Shown here in pieces: positions 17,358 through 26,352 of a stretch of DNA of 34,165 nucleotides. Within the stretch, counting starts at the first letter, position 1; every line of letters begins with the position of its first letter. Source of the stretch: an uncultured Sphingorhabdus sp. (GTDB taxonomy: Bacteria > Pseudomonadota > Alphaproteobacteria > Sphingomonadales > Sphingomonadaceae). A program made the position numbers and the translations under genes. The notes beneath the pieces were generated by a model that worked only from the letters and a program-made list of their open reading frames with translations, ran no database searches and had not been told where the DNA came from. Location: contig CALDZL010000145.1 of assembly GCA_937944295.1 (NCBI GenBank), positions 1 through 34,165 on the forward strand. The letters are read 5' to 3'.

Positions 17358-19457
17358 ATGGGGAAGGCTAAATCAAAAAAATCCTCGAGTGGATTTATAG
17401 GAAGATGGTTTAAGCGCCTCTTTATAGTTGGATTATTGCTCGCTATAATAGCTGCAATTGCGATCGGCATATTTGTATCTATTGCCCGTTCTGAATTACA
17501 GAGCTTTGAAGAGTTAAAACAATCTCCCAATGGACAGATGATCCGCGTGAGAGCTGCCGATGGTACTATCATACAAACATTAGGCCCAAGCTTTGGACGC
17601 TGGTTATCGATAGAAGATATCCCTGTGAACATGAAAGATGCGATGGTAGCAGTTGAAGATCGCAGATTTGAATATCACTATGGTGTTGACCCTATTGGCA
17701 TAGCGCGATCATTTTATGAACGCTATCAAGAAGGCCGCTTTACGCAGGGCGGTTCTACGATAACACAGCAATTAGCGCGTAATCTTTTTCTGAATAATAA
17801 TCGAAATTTTAGGCGTAAAATTCGTGAAATGATATTGGCCACTGCTATGGAAACTAAATTTTCCAAAGAACAGATTTTGGAACTTTATTTGAATAAAGTT
17901 TATTTTGGTGGCGGTGCTTATGGTGTTGATGCTGCGAGCCGTACATTTTTTGACCATAGTGCTACAGAATTAAGTTTAGCAGAGTCTGCTATCATCGCGG
18001 GCCTTGTGAAGGCGCCATCCAATTATTCACCCACGGCGGATGCGCAAGCCGCTATCGATAGAGCATCTGTTGTTGTAGAGGTGATGCAAGATGCAGGTAT
18101 GATTACTGCAGCGCAGGCCAATGAGGTGAAACCAGCAGAGGTCAAATTAGCAGCCGATAAACCACAAAATAGTGTGCGTTATTTTACCGACTATGCACTT
18201 CCTTTGTTGGATAATTTAATCGATGAAACTGAAAAACCAATTGATGTATGGACAACGATTGATTTGCGCATGCAACGTGCTGCGACCACAGCTATTCGTT
18301 CTAATGTACCGCGTGGTGTTCAAGGTGCTCTGGTATCAATCGACCGTGATGGCGCCGTGTTGGCAATGGTAGGGGGGGCTGATTATGTGGCCAGTAATTA
18401 CAACAGAGCCGTTACATCCGTGCGCCAACCAGGGTCTTCTTGGAAATTATTTGTATATTTAACCGCATTAGAGGCTGGCTTACGTCCAGACGATGAAGTT
18501 ATTGATGAGCCAGTTGAAATTAGCGGATGGGTACCGCGCAATAGTGGGGATCGATATGCGGGTAATATTACGCTAAAAACGGCCTTCACTTTTTCTAAAA
18601 ACACAATAGCCGCTCAAATTGGCAATGAATTTGGTACATCAACCATAGCAAGCATGGCACGGCGCATGGGAATATCGACACCAATAAATACCAGCCCTTC
18701 TATGGTGCTTGGTACATCGGAAGCACGGGTTATTGAAATGGTGCGTGCTTATGCGATAGTAGGTAATGAAGGCCGTGATGTGGAGCCTTATTTTATTACC
18801 AAGGTTACAACCATCGATAATGATATTCTATATCAACATCGTAAGCCAGCTTCTAAACAAATATTGGAAGACTGGGTTGCAGGAGGCATTACCGAATTAA
18901 TGGCTAATGCAGTAGAGGTCGGTACGGGCCGCGCCGCACAAATTGGTAGGCCAACAGCAGGTAAAACGGGGACAACCTCTAGCAATAAAGATGGTTGGTT
19001 TTTGGGATTTTCTAGCGGTATTACAACTGGTGTATGGATGGGCCGCGATGATGCAAAACCTGTGAGCGGATTGGAAGGAGGTAGCTCTCCTGCGCGCGCT
19101 TTTTCATCTTATATGCGCGTTGCTGTTTCTGGTCGGCCAGCGAGTCAGTTTGTGATAGTAGAATATCCTGAACGTGAAGAAGATGAAGGTCTAGCTTTTG
19201 GCGATGATGAAAATAGCCTATTCATTGATGAAAATGGTTTGCCTATAGAAGGCCCTCCAGAATTGGGCATAGAGGGCGTTATAGAAGTAGCAGAACCAGA
19301 AATATTAGATGAGGGTTGGATAGATCGCGTATTAGGCAGGCCTAGTAGTGATCTTGATGATCCCATTGAACCCAATGTACCAGAACAGTCAACACCTCCG
19401 CCAGAGCAAGCTATTAGATCAGAGTCGATCGATGATCTGCTCAATGAACCACAGTAG
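17358..19457 (+). CDS. Class A penicillin-binding protein (PBP1-type transglycosylase/transpeptidase)
   Basis: Peptidoglycan synthase with both activities. One transmembrane helix lies at about residues 21-43 (LFIVGLLLAIIAAIAIGIFV). The glycosyltransferase domain has the catalytic Glu100 (MVAVEDRRFEYHYGVDPIG) and GGSTITQQLARNLFL. The transpeptidase domain has the SxxK serine at about 360 (PGSSWKLF), the SxN motif TFSKNTIA and the KTG triad at 536-538 (AGKTGTTSSNKDGWF). The C-terminal about 90 residues are acidic and proline-rich and look disordered (EREEDEGLAFGDDE). A length of 699 residues is within the PBP1A/1C-like range. No neighbouring gene explains its regulation. Confidence 0.95.
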   Translation: MGKAKSKKSSSGFIGRWFKRLFIVGLLLAIIAAIAIGIFVSIARSELQSFEELKQSPNGQMIRVRAADGTIIQTLGPSFGRWLSIEDIPVNMKDAMVAVEDRRFEYHYGVDPIGIARSFYERYQEGRFTQGGSTITQQLARNLFLNNNRNFRRKIREMILATAMETKFSKEQILELYLNKVYFGGGAYGVDAASRTFFDHSATELSLAESAIIAGLVKAPSNYSPTADAQAAIDRASVVVEVMQDAGMITAAQANEVKPAEVKLAADKPQNSVRYFTDYALPLLDNLIDETEKPIDVWTTIDLRMQRAATTAIRSNVPRGVQGALVSIDRDGAVLAMVGGADYVASNYNRAVTSVRQPGSSWKLFVYLTALEAGLRPDDEVIDEPVEISGWVPRNSGDRYAGNITLKTAFTFSKNTIAAQIGNEFGTSTIASMARRMGISTPINTSPSMVLGTSEARVIEMVRAYAIVGNEGRDVEPYFITKVTTIDNDILYQHRKPASKQILEDWVAGGITELMANAVEVGTGRAAQIGRPTAGKTGTTSSNKDGWFLGFSSGITTGVWMGRDDAKPVSGLEGGSSPARAFSSYMRVAVSGRPASQFVIVEYPEREEDEGLAFGDDENSLFIDENGLPIEGPPELGIEGVIEVAEPEILDEGWIDRVLGRPSSDLDDPIEPNVPEQSTPPPEQAIRSESIDDLLNEPQ

Positions 19458-19608
19458 ATAATATCCTTTGTGACATTATTTCTATTTTTTATGAGCAACA
19501 TAGATTTAAGGAAAATACTTGATTTTCTAATTATAGAAGCTCAAATGCTAAATACGACTGATTCATTCTGATTATAGATATTGTCAATAACCACTTTGGG
19601 AGTTTTGC
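19458..19608. promoter_or_regulatory. suf operon promoter region
   Basis: The 151 bases before sufR carry the presumed operon promoter. A dyad TTCTAATTATAGAA (19525-19538) and a degenerate GACT...ATTC pair (about 19555-19570) loosely recalling an IscR type-1 site are visible. GGGAG supplies the ribosome site for sufR. Neither operator-like element is convincing alone. Confidence 0.35.
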
Positions 19609-20067
19609 ATGCGCTTATCTAATATGGCGGACTATGCTATTGTAATGATGGCCGCAGCTGCGCGCCATTGCGGTGGTGCACGTATATCTGCCACGCAATT
19701 GGCGGAAGAAACAGGTATAGCTTTACCAACCGTACAAAAATTAGTAACATCATTGAGCAAAGCAGGCCTCATCACATCTATTCGCGGAACAGGCGGCGGG
19801 ATCAGCCTCTCACGACCTTCTGCTGCTATCAACCTCGCAGAAATCATTGAGGCCATTGAAGGCCCCATAGCCATGACGAGCTGCATTAATGAAAATAGTA
19901 TAGATTGCGCCATTGAGTATAATTGTCATGTCAAACCGCATTGGCCCATTTTAAATGGAGCAGTGCGCAAAGCCCTCTCCGATGTTAGCTTAGATGCCTT
20001 ATGCAAAGCGCCCAACATGTTCAATAATCCTGCCAAACAAGCTCCACTTATGGATACCCCACTATGA
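19609..20067 (+). CDS. Rrf2 family regulator of the SUF system
   Basis: Winged-helix DNA-binding regulator ([36 protein letters not shown], then [10 protein letters not shown]). Three cysteines, Cys92, Cys100 and Cys106, have spacing CX7CX5C, close to the CX5CX5C of IscR, and probably hold an Fe-S cluster that reports cellular Fe-S status. The family includes the SUF-linked Rrf2 regulators of proteobacteria. Its stop overlaps the sufB start by 4 nt (ATGA). It probably controls its own operon. Confidence 0.92.
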   Translation: MRLSNMADYAIVMMAAAARHCGGARISATQLAEETGIALPTVQKLVTSLSKAGLITSIRGTGGGISLSRPSAAINLAEIIEAIEGPIAMTSCINENSIDCAIEYNCHVKPHWPILNGAVRKALSDVSLDALCKAPNMFNNPAKQAPLMDTPL

Positions 20068-21611
20068 CCGACACGATTAAAATATCCGATGTTTCTATCA
20101 CGCATAAAGAGGCAGCGGACGAAACACAGCGTCAGGCCGAACGCGCCGAAATGAATGCCGAGGCGCAAGCGGCGGCTGATGCAGCGTCTACCTATGAATT
20201 TGGGTGGTCATCAGATATTGAACAGGAATTTGCCGAAAAAGGCCTAACCGAAGATACGGTGCGCTTTATCTCAGGCAAAAAGGGTGAACCTGAATGGATG
20301 CTCGATTGGCGCTTAAAAGCATTTCGCATGTGGGAAACTATGGAAAGCCCCGATTGGGCCAAAGTGAATTTTCCAGCCATTGATTATCAAGATGCCTATT
20401 ATTATGCCGAACCGAAAGCCAAGCCCAAGCTTAATTCGCTCGATGAGGTTGATCCTGAAATTTTACGTATCTATGAAAAACTCGGTATTCCCATCGAAGA
20501 ACAAAAGGTTCTCGCTGGCGTAGAAGGTGCGCGCAAAGTGGCCGTTGATGCGGTGTTTGATAGCGTATCAGTAGCGACAACATTCCGCGAAGAATTGGAG
20601 AGCGCTGGCGTGATTTTCCGCAGCATTTCCGAAGCCATTAAAGAATATCCCGATCTGGTGAAAAAATATCTCGGCAAAGTCGTGCCGATGAAGGATAATT
20701 ATTTCGCGACGCTCAATTGCGCGGTCTTTTCCGATGGTACATTTGTCTACATCCCCAAGGGCGTGCGTTGTCCGATGGAATTATCAACCTATTTCCGTAT
20801 CAATGCGGAAAATACGGGCCAGTTTGAGCGCACTTTGATTGTCGCCGATGAAGGCAGCTATGTTAGCTATCTTGAGGGTTGCACCGCACCAATGCGCGAT
20901 GAAAATCAACTGCACGCGGCCGTTGTTGAATTGGTGGCTATGGATGATGCAGAGATTAAATATTCCACCGTGCAAAATTGGTATCCTGGCGATGCAGAAG
21001 GAAAAGGCGGTATTTATAATTTCGTGACCAAGCGCGGCTTGTGCCAAGGCAAAAATAGCAAGATTAGCTGGACGCAAGTGGAAACGGGCAGCGCGGTGAC
21101 GTGGAAATATCCAAGCTGTGTACTCAATGGCGAAAATAGCGTTGGTGAATTTTATTCGGTGGCGCTCACCAATAATTATCAGCAGGCCGACACAGGCACG
21201 AAGATGATCCATAATGGCAAGAACACTCGTTCAACCATCATCTCCAAAGGCATTAGCGCAGGCAAGTCTGACAATACCTATCGCGGCCTTGTGCGCGTGG
21301 GGGCGAATGCGGAGAATGTGCGCAATTTCACCCAATGCGATAGTCTGCTGCTTGGCGATCAATGCGGGGCGCATACCGTGCCCTATATAGAGGTGAAAAA
21401 CCCGACCGCGACGATTGAGCATGAAGCAACAACGTCAAAAATTTCGGACGATCAAATGTTCTATGCACAGCAACGCGGCCTAGATGAGGAAGAAGCAGTT
21501 GCGCTGATCGTCAATGGTTTTGCCAAGGATGTTCTGAAAGAATTACCGATGGAATTTGCGGTTGAAGCGCAAAAGCTTCTTGCGATTAGCTTGGAAGGAA
21601 GCGTCGGCTAG
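20064..21611 (+). CDS. sufB: Fe-S cluster assembly protein SufB
   Basis: Scaffold component of the SufBCD complex on which iron-sulfur clusters are built. Signature segments appear in order: [22 protein letters not shown] near the N-terminus, [46 protein letters not shown], and the C-terminal block [19 protein letters not shown] with [15 protein letters not shown]...[16 protein letters not shown]. The length of 515 residues includes a short N-terminal extension. It is coupled to sufR by an ATGA overlap. A gap of about 250 bases separates it from the next gene, unlike the rest of the operon. Confidence 0.98.
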   Translation: MTDTIKISDVSITHKEAADETQRQAERAEMNAEAQAAADAASTYEFGWSSDIEQEFAEKGLTEDTVRFISGKKGEPEWMLDWRLKAFRMWETMESPDWAKVNFPAIDYQDAYYYAEPKAKPKLNSLDEVDPEILRIYEKLGIPIEEQKVLAGVEGARKVAVDAVFDSVSVATTFREELESAGVIFRSISEAIKEYPDLVKKYLGKVVPMKDNYFATLNCAVFSDGTFVYIPKGVRCPMELSTYFRINAENTGQFERTLIVADEGSYVSYLEGCTAPMRDENQLHAAVVELVAMDDAEIKYSTVQNWYPGDAEGKGGIYNFVTKRGLCQGKNSKISWTQVETGSAVTWKYPSCVLNGENSVGEFYSVALTNNYQQADTGTKMIHNGKNTRSTIISKGISAGKSDNTYRGLVRVGANAENVRNFTQCDSLLLGDQCGAHTVPYIEVKNPTATIEHEATTSKISDDQMFYAQQRGLDEEEAVALIVNGFAKDVLKELPMEFAVEAQKLLAISLEGSVG

Positions 21612-21645
21612 TCTTATGTCAAAGCCCTCGCATCATACTTCATAT

Positions 21646-21765
21646 CGTCATGCTGAACCTGTTTCAGCATCTATTGTGCGTGGAATGGTAATAGGTGCCA
21701 AAAAACATATTCTGAGCAAAATACTTGGTAACGCAGTTATGCATAAAAACGCAATAGGAATGACG
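21646..21765. repeat. Sphingomonad-type palindromic repeat element
   Basis: ATGCTGAACCTGTTTCAGCAT (21650-21670) is a perfect hairpin with 8-bp arms and a 5-base loop. It is preceded by CGTC, so the element begins CGTCATGCTGAA, and an inverted CGTCAT/ATGACG pair marks outer ends at 21646 and 21765. The sequence matches, from memory, a family of dispersed intergenic repeats in Sphingomonadales. Only one copy is visible here. It lies between sufB and sufC and could be an mRNA-stabilising or attenuating hairpin. Confidence 0.55.
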
Positions 21766-21857
21766 CAGTTAGGAAATAATAACCATAATGGCTGGCGCAC
21801 CCTTAACCCTTATAATGCTATACTAGGCACAGATATATGCGACGAAAGGAAATATCT

Positions 21858-22178
21858 GTGAAATTATTAAAACTATCTCTGGCAGCAGCAATTTTAATGG
21901 GAGCTTCAACAAGCGCAATTGCGGGCGCACCCATCACGATTAGACTGACCCCAGAAAAAGCAAGCGATGCCGACTATAATGCCTTTAAAAGCTATGCGCG
22001 CTGCATGACACAGCCAAGCTTTCCAAGCGCAAGCCAATTTCAAGCGCGCGTCAATAGCTGCTCACGCTATGCCCGCTCTATCAAATCGGCCAATGTACGC
22101 GGCATGCAACAATGGTTTCAAAATCAAGTTAAATTATCACCTGGTGCCAATACACAAGTCACCATAAGCCGATCATAG
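21858..22178 (+). CDS. Small secreted protein inside the suf operon
   Basis: No known family recognised. A signal peptide (VKLLKLSLAAAILMGASTSA, then IAGA) precedes a mature region of about 85 residues with a Cys pair (YARCMTQPSF and VNSCSRYARS), possibly a disulfide in the periplasm. I prefer the GTG at 21858, with GAAAGG 8-13 bases before it, over the ATG at 21837, because it begins the signal peptide directly. It is 24 bases before sufC and preceded by the palindromic repeat. Whether it serves Fe-S assembly or arrived with the repeat is unknown. Confidence 0.7.
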   Translation: MKLLKLSLAAAILMGASTSAIAGAPITIRLTPEKASDADYNAFKSYARCMTQPSFPSASQFQARVNSCSRYARSIKSANVRGMQQWFQNQVKLSPGANTQVTISRS

Positions 22179-22202
22179 GGCTTAATATTAATAGGATGAA
22201 AT

Positions 22203-22961
22203 ATGCTCACTATCAACAATTTGCGCGCCAATGTTGGCGATACCGAAATCCTCAAGGGACTATCGCTCAATATTAATGCAGGCGAGATTCATGCGATCAT
22301 GGGTCCCAATGGTGCGGGCAAATCAACGCTGGCTTATACGCTGGGTGGACGCCCCAATTATGAGGTAACAGATGGTGAGGCGCATTTTGTCAATAAAGAT
22401 GGTGATTATGATAATCTACTGGATATGGACCCGCATGAAAGAGCTGCTGCTGGTATCTTTCTTGGTTTTCAATATCCAGTAGAAATACCAGGCATATCCA
22501 ATCTGCAATTTTTGCGCGAAGGATTAAATGCGCAGCGTAAAGTGCGCGGTGAAGATGCGCTATCGGGCGCGGAATTTATCAAGCTTGCCAAGGAAAAGGC
22601 AGGGCTGCTAAAAATGGACATGGAGATGCTGAAACGCGCCGTCAATGTCGGTTTTTCGGGCGGCGAGAAAAAGCGCAATGAAATGGTACAAATGGGTATC
22701 ATTGATCCCAAGCTCGCGATCCTCGACGAAACCGATAGCGGTCTTGATATTGATGCACTGCGCATTGTTGGCGATGGTATTAATTCTATCATGCGCAAAC
22801 CCGATAAGGCAGTGTTGCTGATAACCCATTATCAACGTTTGCTGGATTTGGTGAAGCCTGATTTTGTCCATGTCTTGGCGAATGGCAAAATTGTTAAAAC
22901 AGGCGGCGCAGAATTGGCACTCGAACTCGAAGAACATGGCTATGAGGCAGTGGCCGCATGA
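22203..22961 (+). CDS. sufC: Fe-S cluster assembly ATPase SufC
   Basis: ABC-type ATPase that drives conformational change in the SufBCD scaffold. Walker A GPNGAGKST is at about residues 34-42, the family-specific insertion (DPHERAAAGIFLGFQYPVEI) near 80, the signature SGGEKKRNE near 153, and Walker B LAILDETDSGLDIDAL near 170. THYQRLL contains the switch His. The 252-residue length is normal. It overlaps the sufD start by 4 nt (ATGA). Confidence 0.98.
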   Translation: MLTINNLRANVGDTEILKGLSLNINAGEIHAIMGPNGAGKSTLAYTLGGRPNYEVTDGEAHFVNKDGDYDNLLDMDPHERAAAGIFLGFQYPVEIPGISNLQFLREGLNAQRKVRGEDALSGAEFIKLAKEKAGLLKMDMEMLKRAVNVGFSGGEKKRNEMVQMGIIDPKLAILDETDSGLDIDALRIVGDGINSIMRKPDKAVLLITHYQRLLDLVKPDFVHVLANGKIVKTGGAELALELEEHGYEAVAA

Positions 22962-23707
22962 GTGCCTTACCAACGAAGCGCGATGAAGCATGGCGCTATG
23001 CTGATTTGAAACTGCTTGCTGATATATGGCAAGACATGCCTGCGCCAGAGCAAGTTACCGTCAAAGCGGGTGAGAGCATGGCGCGTCAAATCTCTGAAAT
23101 TCCCACCATTGGCAATGGAGTTGCGATCGCAAATCTTGACGTCATTATCGAGGATGGTGCGACTTTTACGCTGCATCTCTTGGCGATGAACGCGCAATAT
23201 GGACGGATTAATATTAAAACCACTTTGGGCAAAGGCAGCCATTTTGAATTGGGCGGCGCTATCCTTGGTAGTGGCGATCAAACGCTCGAAATTGTGACGG
23301 AAACTATTCATGCAAAACCCGATGCGACATCGAACCAAGTGGTGCGCAGCGTCCTTGGCGGTAAATCCACGGGAACGTTCATGGGTAAGGTGCATGTGGC
23401 CCGCGATGCCCAGCGCACCGATGCCGCGCAGTCGGTGAAATCTATGTTGCTCGACCGCAGTGCAACCGCGAATAGCAAGCCTGAGCTGGAAATTTTCGCC
23501 GATGATGTTTTGTGCGCGCATGGGGCAACCGTGGGCGAACTTGATAAAGAAGCCCTTTTTTATATGGCGAGCCGCGGATTAGACCCCGAAAAGGCCAAGC
23601 GTTTGATGCTGCAAGCCTTTATTGACGATGCTTTTGTATCGGCAGGTGATAATGTACGTGATACCATTGAAAGCAAAGCATTGGCAGTATTGGAAGCGCT
23701 GTCTTGA
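22958..23707 (+). CDS. sufD: Fe-S cluster assembly protein SufD
   Basis: Third subunit of the SufBCD scaffold. DEAWRYADLK at the N-terminus, a beta-helix core, and the C-terminal block SKPELEIFADDVLCAHGATVG with DKEALFYMASRGLDPEKAKRLML identify it. His521-like and Cys-like cluster residues are suggested by VLCAHGATVG. At 249 residues it is much shorter than enterobacterial SufD (about 420), but such short SufD proteins are usual in sphingomonads, as far as I recall. It is joined to both neighbours by 4-nt overlaps. Confidence 0.93.
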   Translation: MSALPTKRDEAWRYADLKLLADIWQDMPAPEQVTVKAGESMARQISEIPTIGNGVAIANLDVIIEDGATFTLHLLAMNAQYGRINIKTTLGKGSHFELGGAILGSGDQTLEIVTETIHAKPDATSNQVVRSVLGGKSTGTFMGKVHVARDAQRTDAAQSVKSMLLDRSATANSKPELEIFADDVLCAHGATVGELDKEALFYMASRGLDPEKAKRLMLQAFIDDAFVSAGDNVRDTIESKALAVLEALS

Positions 23708-24138
23708 AGCGTGCTTTGATCTTATTTGCATTGCTTGCACTACCAGCCTGTCAGACGGTGGCGCAAAATGCTATAGCAAAGCGTAAGATTGTTAGCGTAG
23801 AAAAACAATTTGAATATAATAAGATAGAGACACCCGAGACCATTTTTGAAACCCCGCTCGATATAGCCCAATATTATGTTGGGGCTTATCCGATGGTGGT
23901 CGCAGGACGCCCCTTAGTTGATGTGAAAATTGGCCGCGAAACTGAAAGCGCGCCGCATCTTACTATGCTCATTACAGCGAGCGGATTTGAGGTCGGCAGC
24001 AATTATGGTGAGCAATGGCGCATCCGTATCGCAAGCATCGCCGCAAATAAAGACTGGCGCATAGCATCGGCCGAGCACCGCTTTCAATGCTTGGGCAGCG
24101 ATGGAATCCCCGATTGGAGTTTGACACCATGTCCTTAA
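23704..24138 (+). CDS. Small lipoprotein encoded in the suf operon
   Basis: No family recognised. Translation most likely starts at a TTG overlapping the sufD stop (TTGA), since it gives a lipoprotein signal peptide (KRALILFALLALPAC) with a lipobox LPAC, and GGAAG lies about 9 bases upstream. The mature protein of about 130 residues has a mixed alpha/beta pattern, including PHLTMLITASGFEVGSNYGE, and ends in a Cys-containing tail (RFQCLGSDG...LTPCP) that might form a disulfide. Its 3' end overlaps the start of sufS. A role in Fe-S assembly is suggested only by position. Confidence 0.75.
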   Translation: MKRALILFALLALPACQTVAQNAIAKRKIVSVEKQFEYNKIETPETIFETPLDIAQYYVGAYPMVVAGRPLVDVKIGRETESAPHLTMLITASGFEVGSNYGEQWRIRIASIAANKDWRIASAEHRFQCLGSDGIPDWSLTPCP

Positions 24139-25340
24139 ACAACGATGCTATTAAATCTAATAAAGCGGACTTCCCGGGGATAGATGCGGATTGGCATTAT
24201 CTGGATACAGCGGCTACTGCGCAAAAGCCGCAAGCTGTGATTGATGCGATGGTGCAAGCAATGGGCCGTGATTATGCGACTGTGCATCGCGGCGTTTATG
24301 CACGCAGCGCCAATATGACGATGGCGTTTGAAGCCGCGCGCGCCCGCGCCGCCAAATTTATGGGCGCGGCGTCCGATAATGAGATTGTCTTCGTGCGCGG
24401 TGCGACCGAAGGCATTAATCTAATCGCCAATAGCTGGGGCGATGCCAATGTCGGCAAAGATGATCGCATCATGCTCTCGCAACTAGAGCATCATAGCAAT
24501 ATTGTGCCATGGCAAATGTTGGCGCAGCGTGTTGGCGCACATATTGATGTCTGTCCGTTGACTGATGATGGGCGTATTGATCTGGATTGGTTAGAGGCCA
24601 ATTTGACCGAGCGGCATAAGATTGTGGCTCTAGCTCATGTTTCCAATGTGTTAGGCAGCATATTGGGGGTGCGCAGTGCAGCAAAAGCCGCCCATGCTGT
24701 GGGTGCAAAATTATTACTCGATGGATGTCAGGCCGCGCCAAGAATGCGCCTCAATATGGCGGAATTGGATTGTGATTTTTATGTCTGGTCAGGTCATAAA
24801 TTATATGGGCCAACGGGCGTTGGCGTGCTGTGGGCGCGCCATGATATATTGGATGCCATGCCGCCCTATCAAGGCGGCGGCGCGATGATTGATAGGGTCA
24901 GCTTTGATGGCACAACATATGGCCCTGTGCCCCAACGTTTTGAAGCAGGAACACCGATGATAGCAGAGGTTATCACCCTTCATGCGGCGATTGATTATAT
25001 AGAGGCGCACGATATGGAATCGGTGTTTGCACATGAATCAGCGCTGGTCGCAAAAGCACGCGATGCTCTATCCTCCATCAACAGCGTTACCATCTATGGT
25101 CCAGAAAAATCAGCGGGCATATTATCCTTCATGGTAGAGGGGGTGCATCCGCACGATGTAGCCACAATATTAGATGAAAGCGGCGTTGCCATTCGGGCGG
25201 GGCATCATTGCGCCCAACCATTGATGGAGTATTTGGATGTGCCAGCAACCGCGCGTGCAAGCTTTGGCATTTATAGCGATGAGAGCGATATTGAGGCCTT
25301 GGTAAAAGGCGTTGAAAGAGTAAGAAAGATTTTCGGATGA
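24129..25340 (+). CDS. sufS: Cysteine desulfurase SufS
   Basis: PLP enzyme taking sulfur from cysteine for cluster assembly. The ATG at 24129, preceded by GGAG, is the proper start; the listed ORF begins earlier in the lipoprotein gene. PLP-binding Lys224 lies in WSGHKLYGPTGVGVL. Catalytic Cys361 lies in RAGHHCAQPLMEYL, within the short loop typical of type II (SufS/CsdA) enzymes. HRGVYARSANMTMAFEAAR and RGATEGINLIA are further family blocks. It is 403 residues from this start, normal for the family. No SufE was found in the window; the acceptor may be encoded elsewhere. Confidence 0.97.
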   Translation: MSLNNDAIKSNKADFPGIDADWHYLDTAATAQKPQAVIDAMVQAMGRDYATVHRGVYARSANMTMAFEAARARAAKFMGAASDNEIVFVRGATEGINLIANSWGDANVGKDDRIMLSQLEHHSNIVPWQMLAQRVGAHIDVCPLTDDGRIDLDWLEANLTERHKIVALAHVSNVLGSILGVRSAAKAAHAVGAKLLLDGCQAAPRMRLNMAELDCDFYVWSGHKLYGPTGVGVLWARHDILDAMPPYQGGGAMIDRVSFDGTTYGPVPQRFEAGTPMIAEVITLHAAIDYIEAHDMESVFAHESALVAKARDALSSINSVTIYGPEKSAGILSFMVEGVHPHDVATILDESGVAIRAGHHCAQPLMEYLDVPATARASFGIYSDESDIEALVKGVERVRKIFG

Positions 25341-25900
25341 CAGATACACGCAAATTTGAAGTCGAAGAAGTGGATAGCGTTGATGCACCGCCAAAGGTGC
25401 GCGTTGGCGATATGCCAGAGCATATTATCGCGCCCTCGCCTGTAGAGGCTGAGGCTATACAAAATAGTGCAATTACATCTGGAACTACCCCAGAAACCGC
25501 ATCAGAAACTGTATCCGATAAACTCGAGCGCAAACGCGATTATTTAGAAGGATTTTTGGCACAGAAACCTAGCGAGCCTGATCCCAATAGCAGCGGCGGC
25601 GCGCTATATGATGCTGTAATTGATACGCTTAAATCCATTTATGATCCCGAAATTCCAGTAAATATCTATGACCTTGGGTTGATCTATGGTGTGGAAATTA
25701 CCCCTGATAATCATGCGATAGTCACCATGACGCTCACGACGCCGCATTGCCCCGTAGCCGAGAGCATGCCTGGTGAAATTGAGATGCAAGTTGGCAGCGT
25801 TCCTGGCGTTGGCCATAGCGAGGTGAATTTGGTTTGGGACCCGCCTTGGGACCCGCAAAAAATGAGCGATGAAGCAAAACTCGAATTGGGCATGTTATGA
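25337..25900 (+). CDS. sufT: SUF-associated DUF59/MIP18-like protein
   Basis: Fe-S assembly factor of the DUF59 (MIP18, PaaD-like) family. The N-terminal 85 residues are variable, acidic and probably flexible. The conserved domain begins near residue 90 with DTLKSIYDPEIPVNIYDLGL, followed by VTMTLTTPHCPVAESMP with the conserved Cys, and VWDPPWDPQKMSDEAKLELGM at the end. The domain is thought to help transfer clusters to target proteins. The gene overlaps sufS and the following GNAT gene by ATGA on both sides. Confidence 0.92.
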   Translation: MTDTRKFEVEEVDSVDAPPKVRVGDMPEHIIAPSPVEAEAIQNSAITSGTTPETASETVSDKLERKRDYLEGFLAQKPSEPDPNSSGGALYDAVIDTLKSIYDPEIPVNIYDLGLIYGVEITPDNHAIVTMTLTTPHCPVAESMPGEIEMQVGSVPGVGHSEVNLVWDPPWDPQKMSDEAKLELGML

Positions 25901-26352
25901 TCACAACGCTTCGAGCTGATTATCATAACCCCAAACATGGTGCCGACATAGTGAGCATGATACGCCATTATGCCATGGACCCAATGGGCGGCGGTGAAGA
26001 CTTAACCAAGGATGTGCAAAACAACCTAGTTACGGGCATGGCGAAAAGCAATGCTTTTACCATATTGGCCCATGATGGCGATAATGCCGTCGGCATCGCC
26101 AATTGCTTTTGGGGCTTTTCCACATTTAAAGCGCGGCCTCTGATTAACATTCATGATGTGGCGGTGCATCATAATTACCGCGGAAAAGGTATCGGACGGG
26201 CCTTATTCACCGAGATTGAGACAATAGCGCGCGATCAAGGGGCGTGCAAAATTACCCTAGAAGTGCTAATGCATAATGAAAATGCCAAGGCGCTCTATGC
26301 ATCGCTTGGCTATTCGGGTGATTACCATTTTTGGCAAAAGGATATGACATGA
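25897..26352 (+). CDS. GNAT family N-acetyltransferase in the suf operon
   Basis: Acetyl-CoA-dependent acyltransferase of unknown substrate. The fold signature is visible in NIHDVAVHHNYRGKGIGRAL, which holds the R-x-x-G-x-G/A coenzyme A loop, followed by CKITLEVLMHNENAKALYAS with the conserved N-x-x-A-x-x-x-Y end. At 151 residues it is a single-domain GNAT. It overlaps sufT and sufA by 4 nt each, so it is translated with the Fe-S assembly genes. No known SUF function requires it, which makes its position notable. Confidence 0.9.
   Translation: MITTLRADYHNPKHGADIVSMIRHYAMDPMGGGEDLTKDVQNNLVTGMAKSNAFTILAHDGDNAVGIANCFWGFSTFKARPLINIHDVAVHHNYRGKGIGRALFTEIETIARDQGACKITLEVLMHNENAKALYASLGYSGDYHFWQKDMT

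Noticed and set aside
19555-19570. IscR type-1-like site before sufR
   Set aside because: Only one half (GACT) is convincing; the second half and spacing do not match well enough to call a site.
20784-21212. 142-aa minus-strand ORF opposite sufB
   Set aside because: It is antisense to a strongly conserved gene, with no recognisable domain; a coding shadow.
21556-21861. 101-aa ORF running from sufB through the palindromic repeat
   Set aside because: It begins inside sufB in another frame, and its core is only a translation of the repeat element; no ribosome site or family was seen.
22967-23521. 184-aa minus-strand ORF opposite sufD
   Set aside because: A long shadow of sufD with a composition typical of antisense frames; no start context or domain.
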